Below, piece after piece: positions 45,835 to 56,798 of a DNA stretch of 64,000 bases. The stretch lies in the NCBI GenBank assembly GCA_947505245.1, contig CANNIZ010000001.1:124001-188000 (forward strand), written 5' to 3'. Numbering within the stretch: the stretch's first letter is position 1; each line of letters opens with the position of its first letter. A program made the translations under genes and the position numbers. Under the pieces are notes generated by a model. The model saw nothing but the letters and a program-made list of their open reading frames with translations. It was not told the DNA's origin and searched no databases. The DNA is from Pseudomonadota bacterium. Lineage in GTDB: Bacteria > Myxococcota_A > UBA796 > GCA-2862545.

Positions 45835-47175
45835 ATGGATCTCTCCGCCGTTTGGGAGCGCGCCCTTACCGCGATGCAAGCGCGGACCGGGCCCCAAAAC
45901 GTGGAGATCTGGCTCCGGCCGACGCACCCTGTACGCCTCGAGGGCGGCGTGCTCGTGCTCGAAGTGAGCAACCGGTACTACAGCGATTGGATCTCGGACA
46001 ACCTCCTCGAATCGCTGCGCGAAGAGATCGGCAAGGTCGCGGGGCGCCGCGTCGACGTCGAATTCATCTACCGTGAGGACTCCGCGACGGAAGACAGCCC
46101 GGCACCAGCCGCCAGCCACGGCGGCGCCCAGGAGCCGCGCGGGCTCGGGGTCAACGCGGGTCAGACGTTTCAGAACTTCGTCGTCGGCGAGTGCAACAAC
46201 TTCGCCCACGCCGCGTCCCGGGCCGTGGCCGACGCGCCTGCGAAGGCCTACAACCCGCTGTTCATCTACGGCGCCACCGGACTCGGCAAGACGCACCTGA
46301 TGCACGCGATCGCGAACGAGATCCTGATGCGGGATCCCCACTCCCGTATCGTGTACGTCACCGCCGAAGACTTCACGAACGACATGATCAACGGCATCCG
46401 GTTCAAGCGCATGGACGACTTCCGCGCGCGCTACCGCAAGCTCGCGACGGTGCTCCTCGTCGATGACATCCAGTTCTTGTCCGGAAAGGACGGCACCCAG
46501 GAGGAGTTCTTCCACACGTTCAACGCGCTCCAGTCGCTCGGGCGCCAGATCGTGTTGTCGGCCGACGTGTTGCCGAAGGAGATCGACAAGCTCGAGCCCC
46601 GCCTGCGGACGCGGTTCGAAGGCGGTCTGCAGGCCGACATGCAGGCCCCGAACAAGGAGACGCTGCTCGCGATCCTCCATCAAAAAGCGCAGGGCCTGCG
46701 GTTCACCGTGTCGTCCGATGTCGCGCTCGCGATCGCCCAGCACGTGGCCGGCAACGTGCGCGAGCTCGAAGGTGTCCTCACCCGACTCTCCGCGCTGCAC
46801 ACCTTCTACAAGCAGGCGCTTTCGCTCGAATTCGTCCGCGAGAAGCTGCCGGATCTGTTTTCGTCGCCGAAGTCTGCGCCGATCACCGTCACGTCGATCA
46901 TCGAGGCGGTGGCGCGCTACCACGCCTTGCGCCCGGCCGATCTCACCGGCGACAAGCGCACCCGGACGATGACGCGGCCGCGGCACATCGCGATGTACAT
47001 GGCGAGGCGGCACACCGGGATCTCGTTCCCCGAGCTCGGGCGCGAGTTCGGTGGGCGCGACCACTCCACGATCCAGAACGGGTGCCATCGGATCGAAGAG
47101 GACCTCGTCGATAATCCCGATCTTGCGTACAAGATCAAGATCATCGAGCAGGGGCTCGGCATCGCGGCGCGGTAG
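45835..47175 (+). CDS. dnaA: Chromosomal replication initiator DnaA
   Basis: 446 residues; ATG chosen because MDLSAVWERALTAMQARTGP is the conserved domain I start and GGAAGG lies upstream. Domain III has the Walker A GATGLGKTHLMHAI and Walker B VLLVDDIQFLSG; domain IV ends with the DNA-binding signature GRDHSTIQNGCHRI. DnaA binds DnaA boxes and opens the origin. A long inverted repeat and a candidate oriC follow it. The gene stands divergent from rpmH. Confidence 0.97.
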   Translation: MDLSAVWERALTAMQARTGPQNVEIWLRPTHPVRLEGGVLVLEVSNRYYSDWISDNLLESLREEIGKVAGRRVDVEFIYREDSATEDSPAPAASHGGAQEPRGLGVNAGQTFQNFVVGECNNFAHAASRAVADAPAKAYNPLFIYGATGLGKTHLMHAIANEILMRDPHSRIVYVTAEDFTNDMINGIRFKRMDDFRARYRKLATVLLVDDIQFLSGKDGTQEEFFHTFNALQSLGRQIVLSADVLPKEIDKLEPRLRTRFEGGLQADMQAPNKETLLAILHQKAQGLRFTVSSDVALAIAQHVAGNVRELEGVLTRLSALHTFYKQALSLEFVREKLPDLFSSPKSAPITVTSIIEAVARYHALRPADLTGDKRTRTMTRPRHIAMYMARRHTGISFPELGREFGGRDHSTIQNGCHRIEEDLVDNPDLAYKIKIIEQGLGIAAR

Positions 47176-47214
47176 ATCTCCGGGCGCGCTGTCGATGGAA
47201 CCACGTGGTTCGTT

Positions 47215-47301
47215 TCTCGCAGAGGCGCGGGAGATTGGGCAGAGTTCGCAGAGAATCAACCCCTCTGTGAGCTCTGCCCAGTCTTGGCGCGCTCTGCGAG
47301 A
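47215..47301. repeat. Long imperfect inverted repeat after dnaA
   Basis: Left arm TCTCGCAGAGGCGCGG... to TTGGGCAGAG and right arm CTCTGCCCAG... to CGCGCTCTGCGAGA are complementary over about 38 bases with a few mismatches and a short loop near AATCAACCCC. It could fold in the dnaA transcript as a terminator-like hairpin (no U tract) or extrude as a cruciform at the origin. Confidence 0.7.
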
Positions 47302-47488
47302 AATTGGGCTGAAGAAGGATGTTCGACGCTTGGGGAGATCCACGAGGACTTCCTGCCGACAACATGAGGACAAACCGGGGAGCATTTTGTCCGGCCACCG
47401 AGACCCCCAGGTCCCACCCCAGGACAAGTGATCGATCCCCGGATCGACTCGCCCTCGGGGATCACCTCGCGATCGAAAGGATCGCACG

Positions 47489-47505
47489 AAATCCACAAAT
47501 CCACA
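47489..47505 (+). promoter_or_regulatory. Two adjacent DnaA-box-like sites
   Basis: Two copies of AAATCCACA, at 47489-47497 and 47497-47505, each differ from the consensus DnaA box TTATCCACA only in the first two bases. Head-to-tail placement matches weak DnaA boxes in bacterial origins. Confidence 0.5.
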
Positions 47506-47524
47506 GGACCGGATCACTACGTCT

Positions 47525-47548
47525 GATCGATCCAACCTTGGATCGATC
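47525..47548. repeat. 24-bp palindrome rich in GATC
   Basis: GATCGATCCAA and TTGGATCGATC form perfect 11-bp arms separated by CC. A similar palindrome, TCGATCC/GGATCGA, occurs at 47432-47447. Both fall in the GATC-dense part of the gap. Confidence 0.75.
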
Positions 47549-47619
47549 CGAATTAGAAAGGGCGCCAACGTCGTCCCGCTTGACGACCGGAGCGGTTAGA
47601 CGGCGGGAGCGGAGCCTCC

Positions 47620-48738
47620 ATGGACCTGTACATCGATCGCGATCAGCTTGCCGTCGGACTTTCGCGCGTTCAGGGCGTGATCGAGCGGCGCAGCACGTTC
47701 CCCATGTTGTCACACGTGCTGTTTCACGCGCACAAAGACGGGCTCCGCGTCACAGCGACGGACACCGAGGTCGCGTACATCGGCGACCTGCCGGCGAACG
47801 TTCAGCAGCCTGGCGAACTCGCTGTGGACGCGTCGAACCTGTTCGCGATGGTGCGCGCGTACGGCGACACCACGGTGCACATGAAGACCCTGCCGGGCAA
47901 CAAGCTCGACGTGTCGTGCGGGCGCTCGGAAGTGCGTCTGCCAGGCGCTCCTGCGTCCGAATTTCCGGCGATGCCAGCGTTCGATCCCCGCGGGACGGCG
48001 CGGCTCTCTGAGGGTGCGCTGCGGCGCCTCGTCGATCAGACTTCGTTCGCGGTCGCCTCGGAAGACCACCGCTTCGGGCTCAACGGCGCCCACCTCGAGG
48101 AGCGCAAGAACGCCGCAGGTGAGCGCGTGCTGCGCATCGTCGCGACGGATGGTCACCGCCTCTCGGCCGCGGAAGCGCGCATCGAGGGTGAGGTCGCGCT
48201 GTCGCCGCGCATGTTGGTCCCGCGCAAGGCGCTCGCGGTGATGAAGAAGCTGCTCGAAGGTGACACGGAGACGGTGGAGCTCGGGTTTGGCGAAGGCGCC
48301 ATCCGGTTGCAGCGCGCGGGTCAGACGTTCTGGTTCCGCCTGCTGGACGGCGAGTTCCCGGACTACAGCGCCGTCGTCCCTAAGGAAGGAAAACACGTCG
48401 CGATCATCGGTCGCGAGGAGCTCTCGAGCACGCTCAAGCGCGTCGCCATCCTCGTCCAGGATCGCGCCCGGGCCGTGAAGTTCAGCTTCCGCGAGGCCGA
48501 GCTCGAGATCCAGGTGCACAACGTGGACCGCGGCGAGATCGTCGAGTCGCTGCCGATCGAGCTCGAAGGTGAGCCGATCGTCGCGGGCTTCAACGTCCGC
48601 TACATGCAAGACATCCTCGCCGTCACCAAGGGCTCGACGATCCGCCTGGAGATGGCGCACCCGCTGGCGCCGTGCCTCGTGCGCGACCCGGAATCGGACG
48701 AGGCGTTCTTCGTCGTCATGCCGATGAGACTCGACTGA
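47620..48738 (+). CDS. dnaN: DNA polymerase III beta clamp
   Basis: 372 residues, standard length. It is the ring-shaped processivity factor that holds DNA polymerase III on DNA. The N-terminal MDLYIDRDQLAVGLSRVQGVIERRSTFPML and the later ATDGHRLSAAEA, EFPDYSAVVPK and C-terminal VVMPMRLD match the family. It is followed by recF after 25 bases. Confidence 0.97.
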   Translation: MDLYIDRDQLAVGLSRVQGVIERRSTFPMLSHVLFHAHKDGLRVTATDTEVAYIGDLPANVQQPGELAVDASNLFAMVRAYGDTTVHMKTLPGNKLDVSCGRSEVRLPGAPASEFPAMPAFDPRGTARLSEGALRRLVDQTSFAVASEDHRFGLNGAHLEERKNAAGERVLRIVATDGHRLSAAEARIEGEVALSPRMLVPRKALAVMKKLLEGDTETVELGFGEGAIRLQRAGQTFWFRLLDGEFPDYSAVVPKEGKHVAIIGREELSSTLKRVAILVQDRARAVKFSFREAELEIQVHNVDRGEIVESLPIELEGEPIVAGFNVRYMQDILAVTKGSTIRLEMAHPLAPCLVRDPESDEAFFVVMPMRLD

Positions 48739-48763
48739 AGTCGCCCGAGGCGGTGAATTTCCC

Positions 48764-49849
48764 GTGCGGTTGACCCGCCTCGCGGCGGCGCGGTTCCGCA
48801 ACCTGGAGCCGTTCGACCGCAAGATCGGCACGTCGTTCGTGGTGCTGCACGGCCCGAACGCGCAGGGCAAGACGAACGTGCTCGAGGCCGTCTACCTTCT
48901 GGCGACGTTGAAGCCGCTGCGCGCCCGGCGGCCGCGCGACCTGGTTCGATGGGGCGACGAGGCGGCGTGGGTGCAGGCGTTGGTCACGTCCAAGGGGGCC
49001 GAGCGCAAGCTCCGCGTCGTGCTCGAGGGGTCGCGGCGGCGCGCGGAGGTGGACGGCAAGACGGCGTCGCTCGACGCGTACTTCGAGTGGGCGCGCGCGA
49101 TCGCGTTCGTGCCGTCGGACACGGGCATCGTCACGGGCGAGCCGGCCCGGCGGCGGAACTGGGTCGATCGCGCAGCGTTCACCGCACACCCGGCGCACCT
49201 CGAAGCGGTGAAGCGGTACAAGCGCGCGCTGGATCAGAAGGCAGCGGCGCTGCGCGCGAACGTCGCGGACGCCGTGCTCGACGCGATCGACGACGGCCTC
49301 GCTGAGTCCGGCGCTCGGCTCGTGGAGCGGCGCACGGCGCTCGTCGAAGAGATCAGCCCGCACGTGCGCGCGATCCACACGATGCTCGCCGCTGAGCGTG
49401 GCGCGCTCGCGCTTCATTACCGCACGCAGGCCGTGGGCGATTCGGTGGCGGCACGCTCGAACGCGCTTCGCGGCCGGCTCGCCGACGCGCGCAAGGGGGA
49501 GCGCCAGCGGCGGATGGTGCTCGTCGGGCCCCACCTCGACGACGTCGAGGTCGCGCTCGAAGACCGCTCCGCGCGCGCCTGGGGGTCGCAGGGACAGGTG
49601 CGCAGCGTGGTGTTGGCCCTCAAGCTCGCCGAGATGGTGGCTGCGAGCCGGCGCGGCGGCGACATGCCGCTGTTCCTGGTGGACGACATCGGCAGCGAGC
49701 TCGATCGCGACCGCAAGCGGCGCCTGGTCGAGGTGCTGCGCGAGCTCGAGGCCCAGGTGTTCCTGACCACCACCGACCCCGAGCACCTCGTCGACCTGCC
49801 GAAGGGCGACACCGAGTTCGTTCGGATCGAGGGTGGGAAGCTGTATTGA
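48764..49849 (+). CDS. recF: DNA replication/repair protein RecF
   Basis: 361 residues beginning at GTG; helps load RecA at gapped DNA. Walker A (GPNAQGKTNVLEAVYLL), the ABC-type signature SQGQVRSVVLALKL and Walker B FLVDDIGSELD are present. Its start lies 25 bases after the dnaN stop, typical of a dnaA-dnaN-recF operon. gyrB is found further on, but the usual direct gyrB neighbour is separated by four genes. Confidence 0.95.
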   Translation: MRLTRLAAARFRNLEPFDRKIGTSFVVLHGPNAQGKTNVLEAVYLLATLKPLRARRPRDLVRWGDEAAWVQALVTSKGAERKLRVVLEGSRRRAEVDGKTASLDAYFEWARAIAFVPSDTGIVTGEPARRRNWVDRAAFTAHPAHLEAVKRYKRALDQKAAALRANVADAVLDAIDDGLAESGARLVERRTALVEEISPHVRAIHTMLAAERGALALHYRTQAVGDSVAARSNALRGRLADARKGERQRRMVLVGPHLDDVEVALEDRSARAWGSQGQVRSVVLALKLAEMVAASRRGGDMPLFLVDDIGSELDRDRKRRLVEVLRELEAQVFLTTTDPEHLVDLPKGDTEFVRIEGGKLY

Positions 49850-49884
49850 CGCACCGCAACATTTCTTGTTGCGTCGCAATATTG
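49848..49884. promoter_or_regulatory. Inverted-repeat region between recF and the MFS gene
   Basis: CGCAAC (49855) and GTTGCG (49868) form a hairpin with a 7-base loop. TTGCGTCGCAA (49869-49879) is a second overlapping palindrome with GACGCA upstream, followed by CAATATTG. The mixture looks more like an operator for the downstream transporter than a terminator. Confidence 0.4.
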
Positions 49885-49916
49885 ATCCGGGTACATCGTC
49901 CGCGCTGGAGATCGCC

Positions 49917-51164
49917 ATGACCGACACCGATCGTCCCCGCCCCATTGCCTGGCTCGTGCTCGTCGTGTTGTTCATCGTGTACACGCTGAACTTCCTCGAC
50001 CGCAGCCTCGTGTACATCCTGTTCAAGCCGATCAAGGCGGAGTTCGCGTTCACCGATCTGCAGCTCGCGCTGCTCGGCAGCACCGCGTTCGTGTTGTTCT
50101 ACACCACGCTCGGGGTGCCGTTCGGCCGCCTCGCGGATCGCTACCGCCGCACGTGGTTGATCGCGGCGGGGCTGGTGGTGTGGAGCGTGGCGTCGAGTCT
50201 CACCGGGTTCGCGACGACGTTCGGGGGCCTGCTCGCGTGTCGGATGATCGTTGGCGTAGGTGAAGCGACGCTCGGCCCCGCGGCGTACTCGCTGCTCGCG
50301 GACTGGTTCCCGCCGCGCTGGCGCGGGACCACCGCCGCGTTGTTCTGCGCGGGGATCCCGCTCGGCGGCGGCCTCGCGATGGCAGCCGGCGGGGCTATCG
50401 CGCAGGACTGGGGCTGGCGCGCCGCGTTCCCGATGCTCGGGCTGCCGGGCCTCCTCGTCGCGGCGGTCGTGATGATGCTCCCGGAGCCCGAACGCGGCGC
50501 GGCGAAGGGCTCGGTCGCCGAAGCCGGTGAGCCGTTCGGCGTCGTGCTGCGCGCCAGCGTCACCCCGTGGCTGCACACGTTCGGCTACGCGACGTTCGCG
50601 ATCGCAGCGTCCGCCTGGTCGATCTGGGTGCCCTCGTACATCGCTGCGCGGTGGAGCCTCGAGCTCAAGGACGTCGGGCTGATGTTCGGGTTGTGCACCG
50701 TGGTTGGCGGCCTGATCGGGACCACGCTCGGTGGCGTCACGGCGGACCTTCTGCAGCGGCGGTTCCTCGGCGGACGCATGGCGTTTGGCGCGATCGTCGC
50801 GTTGCTGTCGGCGTTCGCGTGGCTCGGGCTGCTCACTGCGGAGACCCCGAACGTGGCGTACATCGCTGTCACCTTCGGCATGGCGTTCGGCCTCGCGTGG
50901 CTCGGGCCCGCGTCCGCTGACGTGCAGGACCTCGTCGCGCCTGAGCACCGCGGCGTCGCGATCTCGTCGTACTACCTCGTCGTGAACCTGCTCTCCTACG
51001 GCCTCGGCGCTCCCATGCTCGGCGCGCTGAACGACGTGGTTCCGAAGGGGAGCACCGGCCTCGTCGCCTGCCCGATCGTCTGTCTCGTCGCGGCCGGGCT
51101 GCTCGTCGCCGGTTCGTACAGCCGCGCGCCGGCGGCCGCGGTAGCGAGCCCGCTCGCGGCGTAG
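49917..51164 (+). CDS. MFS transporter, spinster/Spns-like
   Basis: 415 residues, 12 predicted helices. The first helix contains NFLDRSLVYILFKPIKAEF, the loop 2-3 motif reads GRLADRYRRTWLIAAG, and ACRMIVGVGEATLGPAAYSLLADWFPPRWRG follows, as in spinster-type major facilitator transporters (possible sphingolipid or organic-anion export). The substrate cannot be inferred. The gene follows recF after a 67-base region with inverted repeats. Confidence 0.85.
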   Translation: MTDTDRPRPIAWLVLVVLFIVYTLNFLDRSLVYILFKPIKAEFAFTDLQLALLGSTAFVLFYTTLGVPFGRLADRYRRTWLIAAGLVVWSVASSLTGFATTFGGLLACRMIVGVGEATLGPAAYSLLADWFPPRWRGTTAALFCAGIPLGGGLAMAAGGAIAQDWGWRAAFPMLGLPGLLVAAVVMMLPEPERGAAKGSVAEAGEPFGVVLRASVTPWLHTFGYATFAIAASAWSIWVPSYIAARWSLELKDVGLMFGLCTVVGGLIGTTLGGVTADLLQRRFLGGRMAFGAIVALLSAFAWLGLLTAETPNVAYIAVTFGMAFGLAWLGPASADVQDLVAPEHRGVAISSYYLVVNLLSYGLGAPMLGALNDVVPKGSTGLVACPIVCLVAAGLLVAGSYSRAPAAAVASPLAA

Positions 51165-51185
51165 TTACCGGGGTTACGGTACGGC

Positions 51186-52649
51186 ATGCTGTTGTTCCTG
51201 CTCGCGTGCGCGTCGGTCCCGATCGACAGCGCTGCCCCACCCGACACCGACCTTCCTGCCGTCCCGCCGGGCGTCCTCGTGCTCGCGGGCGGTGGTTCCG
51301 AGGGCGACGACGAAGACGCGACGGCGTGGAGCGCCGGGCTTTATGCGGCGCTGCTCGAGGGGGGCGACGTCACCGGTGACGGGCGTGTCCGGGTCGCTGT
51401 CCTCTCCGCGTCGGACGAGACCGCGTGGATCCCGACCTACTTCACCTGGCTCGGCGCGAGCGAGGCGTTCAACCAGCGGGTCGCGAGCGCCGCCGCCGCG
51501 AACGACCCGGCGCTCGTCACCACCTTCGCTGACGTGGACGCCGTGTTCATCAAGGGCGGCGATCAGGGCGAGTACTACGACGCCTGGAACGAGTCGGTAC
51601 TCGAGACGCAGGTGCGGGCGGTTCGCGCGCGCGGCGGTGGGGTGGGCGGCACGAGCGCCGGAGCGATGTCGCTGTCGGCCTACGCGCTGGCGGGAAGCGC
51701 CGACTACGTAAGCGCGGACGTGCTCTCCGACGCCTGCACGTCGTACCTCGATGATGTCTCCGACGGCGGCACGAGCCTGCACGACGACTTCCTTGGCTTC
51801 GTCCCGGGCGCGCTCGTCGACACCCACTTCTCAGCGCGCGGGCGCCTCGGTCGACTCGCCGGCGCCCTCGCGAAGGCGATCGCGGAGGGGGCTCCGGCGG
51901 ATCTGCTCGGAGTGGGGATCGACGAACAGACCGGCCTCGTCGTGCGCGGGTCGGACGTGGAGGTGCGCGGCGTCGGTTCGGTGGTGTTCCTGCAACCGGG
52001 AGACGAGCCCGCGGTGCGGATCCCCGGCGAGCCGCTGATCTGGGCCGGACTCGGGCTCGATCGGCTGACCGAAGGCTGCCACTACGACCTCGCGACGCGT
52101 GTGGCGAACCGCCCGGCCGACGCCGAACCCGTGCAGACCGCGCCGTTCGACGCCGCTCACACCGGCGATTGGGCCGCGAGCGGCGCGAGTCCGGAAGACG
52201 AAGAGAATTTCCGATGGGTCGTGCAGCGGAGCCCTGACACCTACGCTCTGCGCGGCGGCGACGCAACGCCGCTCCTGCCGGACGCGTTCGGGTTGATGGA
52301 CGCCCATGGCTCGGACCGCCGCGGCGCGAACGACGAGGTCGCGTTCCGCGCGCTGTACGAGCACCCCGAAGCGCTCGGGTTCCTCGTCGGCCGAGGGGGT
52401 GCGCTCGAGGTCGCGGCCGGTGAATCCCTGGTGCGTCTCGGCGCGAGCGGCGCCGGCGCCCCGATCGCGACCATGGTGCTCGACGCCCACTCCGCCACGT
52501 GGCGCACGCTGTCGCCGAGCGTGTCCGCCGAGGACAGCGGTGACGGGGCGCTGCACGCCGCGGGCCTCACGGGGGTGACGCTGCACGTCCTGTACACCCC
52601 GGGTGACGCGCGAGGGCTTGACCTGGACGATCGGTCCGTTCATCCATAG
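51186..52649 (+). CDS. Cyanophycinase-like (peptidase S51) lipoprotein
   Basis: 487 residues. A lipobox (LLFLLACAS) marks export. The first ~270 residues fit a cyanophycinase/S51 fold: VLVLAGGGSEGDDED, FIKGGDQGEYYDAW, the catalytic Ser in GGTSAGAMSLSAYA and LVDTHFSARGRLGRL. The C-terminal ~200 residues are an extra region. Cyanophycinase cleaves Asp-Arg polymers, but secreted relatives may be other dipeptidases; exported location here points away from intracellular storage. 21 bases after the MFS gene. Confidence 0.8.
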   Translation: MLLFLLACASVPIDSAAPPDTDLPAVPPGVLVLAGGGSEGDDEDATAWSAGLYAALLEGGDVTGDGRVRVAVLSASDETAWIPTYFTWLGASEAFNQRVASAAAANDPALVTTFADVDAVFIKGGDQGEYYDAWNESVLETQVRAVRARGGGVGGTSAGAMSLSAYALAGSADYVSADVLSDACTSYLDDVSDGGTSLHDDFLGFVPGALVDTHFSARGRLGRLAGALAKAIAEGAPADLLGVGIDEQTGLVVRGSDVEVRGVGSVVFLQPGDEPAVRIPGEPLIWAGLGLDRLTEGCHYDLATRVANRPADAEPVQTAPFDAAHTGDWAASGASPEDEENFRWVVQRSPDTYALRGGDATPLLPDAFGLMDAHGSDRRGANDEVAFRALYEHPEALGFLVGRGGALEVAAGESLVRLGASGAGAPIATMVLDAHSATWRTLSPSVSAEDSGDGALHAAGLTGVTLHVLYTPGDARGLDLDDRSVHP

Positions 52650-52666
52650 GCGGTGCTGGAGGCCCA

Positions 52667-53563
52667 ATGTTGCTGTTCGCGCTGTCTGTCGCCCACGCCG
52701 GTGACCTCGTCGCCACCCTCGATGGCGCGCCGTACGTCGTAAAGACCGCGGTCGCGAAGCCTGATCCCCACCGGCCGTGGGTGTGGGGCGTGCTGGTGAG
52801 CGACGGCGTGCACGGGTGCCCGGACTTCGCGGCGGGCGCTGCCGCGCTGGAGACGCGGCTGGTGGTGATGTTCGGCTCGGCGACGCCGGGAGCGCCGGCC
52901 ACGTTCCTGCTCTCCTCGGACGCACAGGGCGCCGATATGGCGCTCGATCGGCGCGCGGTGACGGTGGGTTCGGTGCCCGACGCGCCCGGGCCCGGCGGCA
53001 CGATCGAGGTCGACGTCGCGGGGCCGCGGCTGGTGATCAACGGCACGGTCCCGTTCGAGCTTTGCGCGCCGCTCGGCGAACGGCCTGCGATGTCGTGGGG
53101 CACCAAGGCCAGCAAGGTGACGCTCACGAACGTGGCGCCGTTCGACGAGCCGGACAAGAAGCTGAAGGTAACGATGGTGCTCCCGGACGGGTGGACCGCC
53201 GCGCCGCCGAGCAAGGAGGACTTCCAATCCGACACCCGCTGGACCGCGCCGGACGGGATGACCGTGTTGGCCGTGGGCTTGGACGCGCCGCCCGCAGACT
53301 TCGCGAAGGAGGCGGAGGCCCAGGCGAAGGCGACGGCGGAGGCGTGGTCTTCGCTCGGTGCGACGGTGCGACGCAACGAGGCCGTGAGCGCAGGTGCGTG
53401 GGTCCTCGAATACGGTCCGGCTGCGACGCGCACGCTCGAGGTGATGCGCTACGACCCCGGAATGGCGTGGCAGGTCCACTGCACGATCGTGTCCGACAAC
53501 GCGGGCGCGGACGCGATCTTCGACGAAGCGAAAGCCGCGTGTGTGGGACTCGTCGCGCGGTAG
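52667..53563 (+). CDS. Secreted hypothetical protein
   Basis: 298 residues with a short signal peptide (LLFALSVAHAG, cleaved near residue 11). There are six Cys, and residues about 160-270 (KKLKVTMVLPDGWTAAPPSK, then MTVLAVGLDAPPADFAKEAE) suggest a beta-sandwich followed by a helix, but no family is recognised. It follows the S51 gene by 17 bases and may be co-transcribed. Confidence 0.5.
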   Translation: MLLFALSVAHAGDLVATLDGAPYVVKTAVAKPDPHRPWVWGVLVSDGVHGCPDFAAGAAALETRLVVMFGSATPGAPATFLLSSDAQGADMALDRRAVTVGSVPDAPGPGGTIEVDVAGPRLVINGTVPFELCAPLGERPAMSWGTKASKVTLTNVAPFDEPDKKLKVTMVLPDGWTAAPPSKEDFQSDTRWTAPDGMTVLAVGLDAPPADFAKEAEAQAKATAEAWSSLGATVRRNEAVSAGAWVLEYGPAATRTLEVMRYDPGMAWQVHCTIVSDNAGADAIFDEAKAACVGLVAR

Positions 53564-53604
53564 TCGACCCGAACCGGTAGACTCGATCGCCCAGGAGTCC
53601 GCAA

Positions 53605-54210
53605 ATGACCATGCTCGCGTTGGTTGGTGTCGCGTTCGCCGCTCCCCACGGCCCCACCGCTGCCGCGGGCGTGGTGCTCGCGCCAAGCGTGGACCTCGGC
53701 TCCGCGACGCTAAGACCGCTGGTGGGGCCTGTCGTGGAGGGGGGCTACCAGATCGGGGATTGGGTCAACCACGAGTTCCTCGTCCAGTTCACGACGTCGT
53801 TTGGCGGGGTCGACTACGGCGACGTGCCGCTCAACGGCGGGGCGAGCCTGCTCACCATCGCCGGGGGCTATCGCCTGCGCCTGGATCTGTTCGGGAAGGA
53901 GGGGCGCGGCGGCGTCTCGCCGTTCCTCGGCGCGGGCCTGCTGATCGGCGCAGGGCGCCTCGGCATGAACACGTCGTCGGACGATCCCGACGTTCAGCAG
54001 GACATCGAAGACGGAGACTTCGCTAACAAGTCCGAATCCCTGCCGTTCCTCGAGCTCCATGCGCTGCTGGGCGTCCGCGTCCACGCGACCGAGGCCATCG
54101 GAATTCGCGCCGAGATCGCGAGCTCGACCTACGGCGGCATCACCGCCTGGCAGCCAAAGATTGGCTTCGACAAGTCGTTTGGCGCACCGCGAACGCACAC
54201 CGCGAAGTGA
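53605..54210 (+). CDS. Outer-membrane beta-barrel-like protein
   Basis: 201 residues. The signal peptide (LALVGVAFAAP) precedes Gly-rich alternating strands (EGGYQIGDWVNHEFLVQFTT, LLTIAGGYRLRLDLFG, GVSPFLGAGLLIGAGRLG). It resembles small outer-membrane-barrel or DUF3575-like proteins, but without a strong C-terminal signature. It precedes gyrB by 107 bases. Confidence 0.6.
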   Translation: MTMLALVGVAFAAPHGPTAAAGVVLAPSVDLGSATLRPLVGPVVEGGYQIGDWVNHEFLVQFTTSFGGVDYGDVPLNGGASLLTIAGGYRLRLDLFGKEGRGGVSPFLGAGLLIGAGRLGMNTSSDDPDVQQDIEDGDFANKSESLPFLELHALLGVRVHATEAIGIRAEIASSTYGGITAWQPKIGFDKSFGAPRTHTAK

Positions 54211-54257
54211 CCCGATTCGGGTGAAGTGCGGCCGGTATCGACGCCAGATCAGCCTGA

Positions 54258-56750
<2,493 letters not shown>

Positions 56751-56798
56751 GGTCGCGGTTCCCGCCCGCTTTCGGGTATGGTCGCCCGAGGGGGTTTC

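Larger units (their letters stand above)
47176..47619. other. Candidate replication origin (dnaA-dnaN intergenic region)
   Basis: 444 bases with no gene. Near 47215-47301 is a long imperfect inverted repeat. Around 47489-47505 two adjacent AAATCCACA 9-mers (7 of 9 matches to the DnaA box TTATCCACA) share one base. Between 47430 and 47548 there are 11 GATC sites and two tight palindromes. DnaA boxes in this position, plus the reversal of gene strand bias at dnaA/rpmH, support an origin; no clear AT-rich unwinding element is seen. Confidence 0.55.
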
